From positions 113,958 through 177,957 of the forward strand of contig JAEMRT010000001.1 of the NCBI GenBank assembly GCA_016463225.1: a stretch of DNA of 64,000 bases, written 5' to 3'. The position numbers were made by a program, and so were the translations under genes. Positions 31,995 through 41,090 of the stretch are shown piece after piece (position 1 is the first letter of the stretch; each line of letters opens with the position of its first letter). Below the pieces are notes generated by a model. The model was given only the letters and a program-made list of their open reading frames with translations. It did not search any database and was not told the origin of the DNA. The stretch comes from Sphingopyxis sp. (GTDB lineage Bacteria; Pseudomonadota; Alphaproteobacteria; Sphingomonadales; Sphingomonadaceae).

Positions 31995-34670
31995 CTAGCT
32001 TTCCATGAGCCTCAGCCCCAGCGTCGCGGCGTTAGCTACCGCCTCCTCCCTGCTACCTGCCCGCAGCTTGCGCATGACGTTCTTTAGATGCCACTTCACT
32101 GTTTCAGGCGCGAGATGCAAGGTCCGCGCGATCTCTTTGTTGGAATCACCGATATTGAGTGCACTGAGAATCTCGATCTCGCGTTCGGTGAGGAAAGAAA
32201 AAGCCTCGCCCGGGGCGGCGCTATATCCGCCTTCGAGCGTGGGATTGCGGCGCGACGGTTCGGCCAGTTTCAGCAGTGCGAGAAAAGAGCCCGAAGAATA
32301 AGCTTCGCTGCAGAAGTTCTGCACCGCGCGCACACCGGTGACGTCGAGGACATCGACAATGGTGCGGCGGAAGCCGGCACTGGCGGCGTGATTCAGGAAG
32401 CGGACAGTTTCGAGCTCGACCATCTTGTCACAGCGCCCGCTGAGCTGCGGCAAGATATTGAAAAGTGTCGCCGAGGCCCGCAGTTCGGCGTCGTCGGCAT
32501 TTGAGGCAAGGCATAGCAATCGTTCGGCCACCAGCGTCAGTCGCGGTCGGTCGCCGCTGGCGATCGCTTCATAGGCGCGCATTTCAGACAGTAGGGCGAA
32601 GGCGCGTGCGCCAGCTGACAGGGGATCGCGCACTGCGGCTTCCTCTTCGGCTGCAGCGACCACCGCTTCGGCATCGATCGTTTGCGGCAGGCGGAGCCGC
32701 GCGCGCTCGACGATGCACATCGCCTTCAGCGGCGCCCATTCGCGTTCGAACGCGATGAGTTCGGCTCGGTCGATCAGCGACGCGGCCCTGTCGGCCAGTC
32801 CCATGCCTACCGCGGCGCGGATCGCGACAAGAAAGGCGGGGATCAGCGCGTCCTGAAAGGGGCTTTGCTCGAGCAGCGGCAGAGCGCTGGCAGCGAGGTC
32901 GGCAGCAAGCGCCGTTTCGTCGCGTTCGTAACAGCAGCGTGCCAGCGCGGCATCGATCAGCGCGGTCGCGAGACTTGGCTGCGCTGATGGGTGCCGCCCG
33001 TCGCGCAGCACGCGTTCGGCATCGGGCAATTGCCCCTGCGCCCGCGAAAGCGCGGCGCGGGTGCACACGGCAAGCGCCAGCGGCAAGCCGAGCGGCGCCT
33101 TTGGCCCGCGCAACATCAACGGCCGGATTGCATCATGGACGAGCCCGAACAGGCCACGCTTGAGCGCGCCGTGTGCGAGGACGGTGCGGATCATTGCGAC
33201 CGCGAGATCGGACAGTTCGCCGGGCGCGGCGAGGAGCTGGTCGCATGTCTCGACGACTTCGGCGATCCGGTCGCCCGCATAGGCGCGGTGGACGAGGTCG
33301 ATCGCATGGGCTTCACGGACCGCGCCGCTGGCCTCGAACGCGGCAATCGCAAACCCGGCGTCGGAACGTCCAACCAGCGTTGTTTGCCATGCCCGCGCCT
33401 GAAGCAGGACAGGGACGGCCGCGATTTCAGCGGCCGGCAGCCTGTCCAGCCAAGCCGCCACGGACGACATCTCGCCGCGTTCGAGCATCGGCATCGCAAT
33501 ATCGGCAATCAGTGCCGCGGCCTGCCCAAAATCACCCGCGAGCATCGCCTGCTCCGCGGCAAGGCCTTTCATATCCTGTGCAGCGAAATAGCGTGCGGCG
33601 ACCCGGTGCAGCTGGCTCGATGCACCCGGTTCGTCGGCTTCGAGCCGTCGGCGCAGGGCCGCTCGAAACGCGGGGTGCAGACGGTAACGGGCGTTACCAT
33701 GCGCAAGCGCTTCGATGAAAAAGCCCCGCCCGGCGAGGTCGTGGAGAATCGCCGCGCCATCCTGTTGGCCGCTGAGCAACTGGCAAAGCTCTGGGCAGAG
33801 CTGCGGCGCAACCGCGGTGCGTTGCAGGAAATGTCTTTCGACATCGGAGAGCTGGTCGATGACTGGCGCAAGGCGCGTGTCGATTTGCGCCGCCAGCGCG
33901 TCCGGTTCGGGATACCGCGCGGCAAGACGGATTCCGGTGGGCCATCCCTGCATCGCCAGATTGACCTGGGTGCCGCTACGCGCGTCCGATGCGGCGTCGG
34001 CGGTATGCAGCAATATTTGCGCTTCGTCGTCGGTGAGACCAAGCTCGGAAGGGCCGATGCGGAGTGCCATACCCCGGCGTTCCGCCTCGCCGACGTCAAT
34101 TGCAGGTATCGCCCGGCTCGACAATATCAGCCTGAGCTGCGCGGGCGGATGGCGCAGCAGTCGGTTCAGGACATCGATGGCGCGCGCGTCGGTCAGGCGG
34201 TCGACATCATCGAGCACGAGCAGCAAGGGCCGGGCATCCTCGTCGATCCAGTCGGCGAACGTCGCAGCGAGGGCTGCCGTCGAGCCGGGAGCCGCCGGCA
34301 GCCCGGCGAGACCATCATCCTCAACGGCACCGCGCGCGAGGCGCATCGCCCTGAAGATATGGCCGACCGCCGCCGACTCATTGTCCTCGGGATCGAACGA
34401 TACCCAGCCGGCGAGCCAGCCGGCCGTTTGCGCGGCTTTGAACAGCGATGCCGAAAAAGCCGTTTTGCCATATCCTGCCGGGGCACGGACGAGGCAAAGC
34501 TCGTGATCCGAAAGCGCACCCAGCCAGTTCTGCCATCGCGTGATGCCGACCAGATCGGCGGGGAATCGCGGCGGCGCAAGTTTCCCTCGCGCCGATGGCG
34601 GCGGGCAATGACGCGCCACGGCGCGATCCTGCGCTTTGGCCTCTCTCCTCAATCCCGGCTGGATGGTCAT
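31995..34670 (-). CDS. MalT-like LuxR-family ATPase regulator
   Basis: This 891-residue STAND-type activator has an N-terminal NTPase with Walker A APAGYGKTAFSASL and Walker B-like LLLVLDDVDRL, a long helical repeat middle region, and a C-terminal LuxR HTH (SFLTEREIEILSALNIGDSN, then KEIARTLHLAPETVKWHL). MalT-like proteins activate in response to a bound small molecule. ATG 34670 is used because it follows a GGCGAAGAG purine tract; the start at 34724 adds a low-quality stretch. It is divergent from a TonB receptor/SDR/acyl-CoA synthetase cluster, its likely target. Confidence 0.87.
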   Translation of the reverse strand: MTIQPGLRREAKAQDRAVARHCPPPSARGKLAPPRFPADLVGITRWQNWLGALSDHELCLVRAPAGYGKTAFSASLFKAAQTAGWLAGWVSFDPEDNESAAVGHIFRAMRLARGAVEDDGLAGLPAAPGSTAALAATFADWIDEDARPLLLVLDDVDRLTDARAIDVLNRLLRHPPAQLRLILSSRAIPAIDVGEAERRGMALRIGPSELGLTDDEAQILLHTADAASDARSGTQVNLAMQGWPTGIRLAARYPEPDALAAQIDTRLAPVIDQLSDVERHFLQRTAVAPQLCPELCQLLSGQQDGAAILHDLAGRGFFIEALAHGNARYRLHPAFRAALRRRLEADEPGASSQLHRVAARYFAAQDMKGLAAEQAMLAGDFGQAAALIADIAMPMLERGEMSSVAAWLDRLPAAEIAAVPVLLQARAWQTTLVGRSDAGFAIAAFEASGAVREAHAIDLVHRAYAGDRIAEVVETCDQLLAAPGELSDLAVAMIRTVLAHGALKRGLFGLVHDAIRPLMLRGPKAPLGLPLALAVCTRAALSRAQGQLPDAERVLRDGRHPSAQPSLATALIDAALARCCYERDETALAADLAASALPLLEQSPFQDALIPAFLVAIRAAVGMGLADRAASLIDRAELIAFEREWAPLKAMCIVERARLRLPQTIDAEAVVAAAEEEAAVRDPLSAGARAFALLSEMRAYEAIASGDRPRLTLVAERLLCLASNADDAELRASATLFNILPQLSGRCDKMVELETVRFLNHAASAGFRRTIVDVLDVTGVRAVQNFCSEAYSSGSFLALLKLAEPSRRNPTLEGGYSAAPGEAFSFLTEREIEILSALNIGDSNKEIARTLHLAPETVKWHLKNVMRKLRAGSREEAVANAATLGLRLMES

Positions 34671-34840
34671 CTCTTCGCCCCCCATCTGTCGGTTATGGCT
34701 ATAGCCATGGCGGGCCGACTGCAAGCGTCCCCCCCATCACTCCCCCCGCCGCGTTGTCTGTCCTTCGCGCGGCGGGTGCCATAGCTTCCGGTTTATCGAA
34801 GGCCACACAGATGGGCCGCAACCATGGGAGAGAAAGCGTG

Positions 34841-37435
34841 ATGAACAAGGCGATTCTGGCAAGCTGCTTGTCCACCACCATGTTATTCGGATGGCAGGGC
34901 GCCGCCCACGCACAGGAGGCGCCCGCCGAAGCCGAGAGCAGCGGCGGGATCCAAGAGATCGTCGTCACGGCACAGAAGCGCGCGCAGAATCTGCAGGATG
35001 TTCCGGCGGCGGTTTCGGCAATCGGCGGCGACGCGCTGCAGGCCAGGGGGATCAACGAAACGTCCGACCTGATGGGCGCGGTGCCGAGCCTGCAGATTTC
35101 GACCCCCTATGGCAAAACCCAGCCAAATTTCTCGCTCCGCGGAATTTCGGTCGCCAATGAATTTTCGGCGTCCACCGCATCGCCGGTCGGTGTTTATGTC
35201 GACGAAGTCTATCAGAGTTTTCGCGCCAGCCACGGCGGACAGCTTTACGATATCGACCGGGTCGAGGTACTGCGCGGGCCGCAGGGGACACTCTACGGTC
35301 GCAACACCACCGGCGGCGCGATCAGCTTCTTCACCAAAAAGCCGGGATTGTCAGGCGATGAGGGCTATTTCACCCTCGGCTATGCCAATTACAACACCAA
35401 GACGGTCGAGGGTGGTTTCGACAAGACGATCATCCCCGATGTGCTGGGCATTCGTGTTGCTGGAACCGTCGCCAAAGGCGGCGGCTGGCAATATAATCCG
35501 GCGCAGGATCGCGAGGTCGGCACAACCGATTCGATCTCGGGCCGTATTTCGCTGCGCTGGCAACCCGCCGAAACGCTCGACATCAACCTGAAGGTGTATG
35601 CGGCCAAGGATAATCCGTGGGGCGCCAATGCCTATGCCATCGGTCAGTTGGCCGGTGGACGGGATGCGGTTGGCTATTCGCGGTTCGATCCGTTGCAGAA
35701 TGGCGGCCGCGCGCTGGGCAAGGACGAAGTATCTGCCGATGAAGGCGGCAAACGGTTATCCTCTTCGAAAGGGGTCGCGCTAAATGTCGCGCTGGAGCTG
35801 AACGACAATTTCACGCTCACCTCGATCACGGGCTATGATACCGGCAAATACAGCACCTCGCCCAATGATTGCGACGGTTCGCCGAATGATCTCTGCTCGA
35901 TCCGTTTCAACAGCAGCAGCCAGAATTTCAATCAGGATCTGCGGCTGAGCTATTCGGACGACAATATCGATTTCATCGGTGGTCTTTATTATGGCAGGGA
36001 CAAGATCAAGACCAGGAATGAGCCCGACTTTTTCGGTCTTCTGAGACCGATATTGCTGGGCGCGGGCGTTCCCGGCAGCTCCAGCAACGTCGCGGTCGCG
36101 ACCCCGGATTCGATCCGCGTGTTGCCGATGTTTGCGGTCAATCCCGCCTTGACGCCCGCCGACGCAAATTTCTGTGCGCCCTATACCGGGCCCGGTACCA
36201 ATCCGAACGGCTTCCTTGATGCCCGTTCGCTGATCGCCTTGCTGACCGACATCCAGCTCAACAACAGCGGCGGCGGCGGATTTGGCGGGGCGATCTCGGC
36301 TGCGTGTCGTTCGGCGGGCGCGCCATCGTTCGAACCCATATTGGGCAAGCAACAGTTCGACATCGTGCGCCCGTCAAAGGCGATTTATGGCGACTTGACG
36401 TGGAAAGCCACCGATCGGCTGACCGTCGCGGTCGGCCTGCGCTATACGATGGACAAGGTGAAGTTCCAGAACGGCAGCACGATCATCTACAGCCTTAACG
36501 GATCGACGCCGGTGGCCAATCTGATCCCCTATGCTTTTCCCTATAATCCCAATCTTGCGAAGATGAATCTGAAGGAAAAGGCGAACCGCCTGACCGGTCG
36601 CGCCAACATCAGCTATGAATTTGCCGACGATATTATGGGGTATATCCAATATAGCCGAGGCTATCGCAGCGGCAGCTATAACGGCCTAGCCTACCAGGGG
36701 ACCAACCAGGTCTATTATATCAAGCCGGAGAAGGTGAACGCCTATGAAGGCGGTCTGAAAACCCAGTTCCTCGATCGCCGGGTACAGCTCAATCTGGCCG
36801 GTTTCTATTATGATTATTCCAATCAGCAGACGACGCAGGTTGTCGGCGCGACCACCTTTACCCGCAGCGCCAACGGCCGGGTCTGGGGCGGCGAAGCCGA
36901 ACTGACCGTCGCGCCAATCGACGGCCTGCAGTTCAATGCGGCGCTCGGTTACCTCAACAGCAAATATAAGGGCAATGCCGTCGACTCGAACGATCCGGCG
37001 ACCCAGTTCACCCGCAACGTCAACGGCAACCCATTCCCCAACGCGCCCGAAATCACCTTCAACGCCGGGTTCGATTGGGACATTTTCGAGAATGGTGACA
37101 GCAAGCTGACGTTGCGCGGCGACGCCAGCTACATGGGCAAGTATTATTTCGACGCCTTTGGCGATTACGGGCTTGATCCCTGCGACAAAGCGGGGGCACC
37201 CGGCGCCGTTCGACCCGCCGGCACTGCCTTTACCTGCGGCAATCCGGGATATTGGCTTTTCAACAGCCGCGTGACCTATCAGGCGAACGACAATCTGTCG
37301 GTCAGCGCGTGGGTCAAAAACCTGACCAACAAATATTACTACACCTACGGGCTCAACATCGACGTCTTTGGTCTCGATTACCTGAACCGGGGTACGCCGC
37401 GCACTTACGGCGTCGAAGCGACCTTCAAATTCTGA
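34841..37435 (+). CDS. TonB-dependent receptor
   Basis: This 864-residue outer-membrane receptor has a signal peptide ending GAAHAQ, the TonB box QEIVVTAQKR, a plug with NFSLRGISV and VEVLRGPQGTLYGRNTTGG, and a barrel ending in a terminal Phe (YGVEATFKF). It belongs to the group used by sphingomonads for hydrophobic or aromatic substrates as well as siderophores. GGGAGAG lies before ATG 34841. It heads a four-gene rightward cluster. Confidence 0.92.
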   Translation: MNKAILASCLSTTMLFGWQGAAHAQEAPAEAESSGGIQEIVVTAQKRAQNLQDVPAAVSAIGGDALQARGINETSDLMGAVPSLQISTPYGKTQPNFSLRGISVANEFSASTASPVGVYVDEVYQSFRASHGGQLYDIDRVEVLRGPQGTLYGRNTTGGAISFFTKKPGLSGDEGYFTLGYANYNTKTVEGGFDKTIIPDVLGIRVAGTVAKGGGWQYNPAQDREVGTTDSISGRISLRWQPAETLDINLKVYAAKDNPWGANAYAIGQLAGGRDAVGYSRFDPLQNGGRALGKDEVSADEGGKRLSSSKGVALNVALELNDNFTLTSITGYDTGKYSTSPNDCDGSPNDLCSIRFNSSSQNFNQDLRLSYSDDNIDFIGGLYYGRDKIKTRNEPDFFGLLRPILLGAGVPGSSSNVAVATPDSIRVLPMFAVNPALTPADANFCAPYTGPGTNPNGFLDARSLIALLTDIQLNNSGGGGFGGAISAACRSAGAPSFEPILGKQQFDIVRPSKAIYGDLTWKATDRLTVAVGLRYTMDKVKFQNGSTIIYSLNGSTPVANLIPYAFPYNPNLAKMNLKEKANRLTGRANISYEFADDIMGYIQYSRGYRSGSYNGLAYQGTNQVYYIKPEKVNAYEGGLKTQFLDRRVQLNLAGFYYDYSNQQTTQVVGATTFTRSANGRVWGGEAELTVAPIDGLQFNAALGYLNSKYKGNAVDSNDPATQFTRNVNGNPFPNAPEITFNAGFDWDIFENGDSKLTLRGDASYMGKYYFDAFGDYGLDPCDKAGAPGAVRPAGTAFTCGNPGYWLFNSRVTYQANDNLSVSAWVKNLTNKYYYTYGLNIDVFGLDYLNRGTPRTYGVEATFKF

Positions 37436-37448
37436 TCGCTCGTGTCAC

Positions 37449-37487
37449 GGGGACCGGCGGGCATCCCTCTTTCCGCCCGCGGTCTCC
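37449..37487 (+). terminator. GC-rich hairpin after the TonB receptor gene
   Basis: GGGGACCGGCGGGC (37449-37462) pairs with GCCCGCGGTCTCC (37475-37487), with one mismatched position in the stem. It is followed by GCTTTG, so termination is probably partial and allows read-through to the SDR gene. Confidence 0.5.
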
Positions 37488-37521
37488 GCTTTGTTGCTGA
37501 CCTATGTTTGAGGAAAATCCC

Positions 37522-38292
37522 ATGATGCGTTTTACCGGCAAGAGCGTGCTTATCACCGGCGCCGCACGCGGTATCGGGCTGGCCGCCGCCCAGGAGTTTG
37601 CCCGCGAGGGCGCGTCGGTAACAATCACCGATATCGACGGCGACGAAGCCGAGGCCGCCGCCGCCGCGATCCGCGCCCAAGGGCACAAGGCCGAAGCGCG
37701 GCAGCAGGACGTCGCTGACGAGGCCGGATGGACGGCGCTGATCGCCGACATCGTCGCGCGCGAAGGCAAGCTCGACATCCTCGTCAACAATGCCGGCATG
37801 GCGTTTCTGAAATCGGTGGTCGATACCGACCTGACCGAATGGCAGCGGTTGATGGCGGTGAATCTGGAAAGCGTTTTCCTCGGCGTTCGCGCCGGCATCG
37901 GGGCGATGAAGGATAAGGGCGGCGTGATCGTCAACGTCGCCTCGATCGCCGCGAACGTCGCCGAGCCGCTCTTCCCCGCATATAACGCCAGCAAGGCCGG
38001 GGTCGCGATGCTAACCAAGGCGGTCGCGGTCGATTGCGCGCGCAAGGGTTGGCCGGTGCGGATCAACTCGCTGCATCCCGGCTATTGCGAGACCAAGCTG
38101 GTCGCCGACGCGGTCGACAGCCTAGGTGATGCCGCGGGCGATTTCGCCGCTGCGACGGTGGGCGCGATCCCGCTCGGCCGCATGGCGACGACACGCGAAA
38201 TCGCACGCCCGCTGCTGTTCCTCGCCAGCGACGACGCCGCCTACATGTGCGGCAGCGAGCTGATCGTCGATGGCGGATACACCGCGGTCTGA
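37522..38292 (+). CDS. SDR-family oxidoreductase
   Basis: This 256-residue classical short-chain dehydrogenase has VLITGAARGIGLAAAQEFA for the nucleotide loop, DILVNNAGMAF, a catalytic stretch with Ser and Y-x-x-x-K (ASIAANVAEPLFPAYNASKA), and a C-terminal GSELIVDGGYTAV. GAGGAAA lies about six bases before ATG 37522; the ATG at 37504 would place it inside the coding region. It is the second gene of the cluster and probably oxidises an alcohol intermediate. Confidence 0.9.
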   Translation: MMRFTGKSVLITGAARGIGLAAAQEFAREGASVTITDIDGDEAEAAAAAIRAQGHKAEARQQDVADEAGWTALIADIVAREGKLDILVNNAGMAFLKSVVDTDLTEWQRLMAVNLESVFLGVRAGIGAMKDKGGVIVNVASIAANVAEPLFPAYNASKAGVAMLTKAVAVDCARKGWPVRINSLHPGYCETKLVADAVDSLGDAAGDFAAATVGAIPLGRMATTREIARPLLFLASDDAAYMCGSELIVDGGYTAV

Positions 38293-38324
38293 CCGAAAAA
38301 CATTCAGAAAGAGGGATACGGGAT

Positions 38325-39449
38325 ATGAGCGAGAAGAAACCTGTCATAGTCTATGGCGCCTCGGGCTACACCGGCCGCCTTGTGTGCGAATATCTGCGCG
38401 AGCTGGGGGTGCCCTTCATTGCCGCCGGCCGCGACAAGCGGCGTGTACAGGCGGTGATGGACAAGGTCCCGGGCATCGAAACCGCGGATTATGAGGTTGT
38501 CGAGGTCGAGCACAGCGTCAAGACGCTGACCAAGCTGTTCAAGGGCGCTAAGGTCGTGTGCAACATGGTCGGCCCGTTCATCAAATATGGCCCCGAGACG
38601 GTCGAGGCGTGCCTTGCCGCCGACTGCCATTATCTCGACACCACGGGCGAGCAGGACTGGATGCTGCTCGCGCAGGAAAAATGGGGCGAGGCTTTTGCGA
38701 AAAAGGGCCTGCTGCTGTCGCCCTGCGTCGCACAGATGTACACGACCGGCGAGATCGCGGCGAACATCGCGCTCGAACAGGCGCCGGGGCTCGATACGCT
38801 CGACATGCTGGTGTTGTGGAAGGGCTTCCCGACCTATGCCTCGGTGCAGACGATCTTCACGATCCTAAAGGCCGACTGGTATTATCTTGAGAATAATCAA
38901 TATGTCCAGTGGCCGACGCTGACCGCGACCGAGTGCCAGGTCCCCGGCCAACACGCGACCGCGCTCACTCTGCCGTGGGGCGGGACGTCGCACCCGATCT
39001 GGTTCAAGCAGGATCCGCGCGTCTCGACTGTTAAGGTTTATGGTGGGGTGTTCGCGCGCGAGGTCATGGACAATGTCGTCTCGATGACCAAGATGATCGA
39101 CACCGATATCAAACCGCTTCCGTTCAAGGAACAGGAGGCCGCACTCGCCAAAATGGCGGAATCGGTGCAGGGCGACATGCCGCCGCGCGAAAACCCGCGG
39201 CTTAATACCAGCATTGATTCTGTGTACGCTTCCGGCCCGCTCGGCCGCGCGCATGTGCTGATCCACGGCAATAGCAATTACAAGCAAACCGGGCTGATGC
39301 AGGCATGGGCCGCAATGAACCTGCTCCAGCAACCCCCGCGGCGGGTCGGCTTCGCCTCGGCGTGCCAGGCGTTTGGACATCATGAAATCCTTGGCGTGCT
39401 GCGCCAGTTCGGGCTGGCGCTGAAGCCGATAGTCACAGTCGACGACTGA
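38325..39449 (+). CDS. Saccharopine dehydrogenase-like NAD(P)-binding protein
   Basis: This is a 374-residue protein with an N-terminal Rossmann fold VIVYGASGYTGRLVCEYL and the trans-acting enoyl reductase/saccharopine-dehydrogenase pattern VVCNMVGPFIKYGPETVEAC, then HYLDTTGEQDWM. The C-terminal half carries PPRRVGFASACQAFGHHEIL. GAGGGA precedes ATG 38325. It lies between SDR and acyl-CoA synthetase genes, which points to catabolism of a non-sugar substrate; the reaction is unknown. Confidence 0.82.
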   Translation: MSEKKPVIVYGASGYTGRLVCEYLRELGVPFIAAGRDKRRVQAVMDKVPGIETADYEVVEVEHSVKTLTKLFKGAKVVCNMVGPFIKYGPETVEACLAADCHYLDTTGEQDWMLLAQEKWGEAFAKKGLLLSPCVAQMYTTGEIAANIALEQAPGLDTLDMLVLWKGFPTYASVQTIFTILKADWYYLENNQYVQWPTLTATECQVPGQHATALTLPWGGTSHPIWFKQDPRVSTVKVYGGVFAREVMDNVVSMTKMIDTDIKPLPFKEQEAALAKMAESVQGDMPPRENPRLNTSIDSVYASGPLGRAHVLIHGNSNYKQTGLMQAWAAMNLLQQPPRRVGFASACQAFGHHEILGVLRQFGLALKPIVTVDD

Positions 39450-39462
39450 GGGGAGAGCAGCG

Positions 39463-41001
39463 ATGCGGCTAGTTGACTGGCTCGACAAGGGGGCGTCGCT
39501 GGGGCCTGACGCAAAATGCCTGACGATGGACGGCAAGAACCTGTCCTATGCCGAGGTGCAGGGGCTCACCCACCGCGTCGCGCGCGGACTGAACGGTGCG
39601 GGCATCACCCCGGGCAAGCATGTCGCGGTACTGTCGGGCAATGATCCGGTCGCTTTCGCCTGTGTCTTTGCGATCTCGCGCGCCGCCGCGGTGTGGTGCC
39701 CGATCAATCCGCGCAACGAAGCGGCCGAGAACGCCTTCGTCCTCGACAATTTCGACTGCGCGGCGCTCTTCTTCCACAGCAAATTCACCGAACTGGTCGA
39801 TGCGCTGCGACAGGATTTGCCCAAGCTGGAGGTACTCGTCTGCCTCGACGCCGAGCAACCCTTTGCACCTTCGCTCGATCAGTGGCTGGCGGGCGTAGCC
39901 GACGTCCCCTTTGCGGCGACGCCCGTCAGCGACCTTGCGATGCTGCCCGGAACAGGAGGAACGACGGGGCATCCCAAGGGAGTGATGCTCACCAATCGCA
40001 ACCTCGAGACGATGACCGCGCTGACCCTGATGGGCTATCCGTTCGAGGGGCGGCCGGTCTATCTGGCGATGGCGCCGCTCACCCATGCCGCAGGGGTGCT
40101 GGCCTTCCCTATCATGGCGCGTGGCGGTGAGATTGTGATCATGCCTTATCCCGACATCGGCGAATTCCTGACGCTCGCGTCGCGGCACAAGGCGACGCAC
40201 ATCTTCCTGCCGCCAACGTTGATCTACATGCTGATCGACCATCCGGCGCTGCCCGCGACCGATCTCTCGTCGCTGCAATGTTTCTGGTACGGTGCGGCGC
40301 CGATTTCGGCGGCGCGGCTGGAGGAGGCTATCGGCAAATTCGGCCCGGTGATGGCGCAATTGTTCGGGCAAACGGAGGCGCCGATGATGATCTCGATGAT
40401 GGCGCCGAGGGATCATTTCCACCCCGACGGATCGATCGCGCGGGCGCGACTGTCATCGGCGGGGCGGCCGGGATCGCTGGTACAGGTCGCGATCCTCGAT
40501 GCCGAGAATAACCTGCTGCCGCAGGGAGAGCGCGGCGAGATTGTCGTCAAAGGTTCGCTGGTGATGGACGGCTATTACAAGAACCCCGGAGCCACGGCCG
40601 AAGCCACGGTGAACGGCTGGCACCGTACCGGCGACATCGGCTATCTCGACGCCGACAATTACCTGTTCATCGTCGACCGCGCCAAGGACATGATCATTAC
40701 CGGCGGCTTCAATGTCTATTCTGCCGAGGTCGAAGCCATACTGCTATCGCATCCAGCAGTGCAGGACGGCGCGGTCTTCGGCCTGCCCGACGACAAATGG
40801 GGCGAACGCGTCTGCGCCGTCGTCCAACTGCGCGCGGGCCATAGCGCCGATCCGCAAGAGATCATTGCGCACACCAAGGCTGCGATCGGCAGCGTCAAGG
40901 CGCCCAAGGAACTTGAAATCTGGCCCGATCTACCCCGATCCAAGGTGGGCAAAGTCCTGAAACGCGAGATTCGGGCGCAACGACTGGACCGCAAGATTTG
41001 A
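39463..41001 (+). CDS. AMP-forming acyl-CoA synthetase
   Basis: This 512-residue ANL-family ligase has the P-loop PGTGGTTGHPKGVMLTNRN, the A5 region FGQTEAPMM, the A7 hinge motif RTGDIGYLDADNYLFIVDRA and the C-terminal lysine region PRSKVGKVLKREIR. It activates a carboxylic acid to its CoA thioester. GGGGAGAG precedes ATG 39463. As last gene of the cluster it suggests that the imported substrate is an acid or is oxidised to one. Confidence 0.92.
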   Translation: MRLVDWLDKGASLGPDAKCLTMDGKNLSYAEVQGLTHRVARGLNGAGITPGKHVAVLSGNDPVAFACVFAISRAAAVWCPINPRNEAAENAFVLDNFDCAALFFHSKFTELVDALRQDLPKLEVLVCLDAEQPFAPSLDQWLAGVADVPFAATPVSDLAMLPGTGGTTGHPKGVMLTNRNLETMTALTLMGYPFEGRPVYLAMAPLTHAAGVLAFPIMARGGEIVIMPYPDIGEFLTLASRHKATHIFLPPTLIYMLIDHPALPATDLSSLQCFWYGAAPISAARLEEAIGKFGPVMAQLFGQTEAPMMISMMAPRDHFHPDGSIARARLSSAGRPGSLVQVAILDAENNLLPQGERGEIVVKGSLVMDGYYKNPGATAEATVNGWHRTGDIGYLDADNYLFIVDRAKDMIITGGFNVYSAEVEAILLSHPAVQDGAVFGLPDDKWGERVCAVVQLRAGHSADPQEIIAHTKAAIGSVKAPKELEIWPDLPRSKVGKVLKREIRAQRLDRKI

Positions 41002-41010
41002 TCGGCCGTT

Positions 41011-41082
41011 CATAACTGGCCGCTTGCGGACTGTCGACTTCCAAGACCAAGAAGCTGAAAGCCGACATCCAATCAATGGCCG
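41011..41082. repeat. Intergenic repeat copy D, inverted pair
   Basis: A forward copy, CTGGCCGCTTGCGGACTGTC (41016-41035) then GACTTC, is followed by an inverted copy in which GAAAGCCGACATCCAATCAATGGCC reads, on the other strand, GGCC-ATTGATTGGAT-GTCGGCTTTC. This head-to-head pair could fold into a long imperfect hairpin between the synthetase and nadV genes. Confidence 0.6.
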
Positions 41083-41090
41083 TGCGAGCG

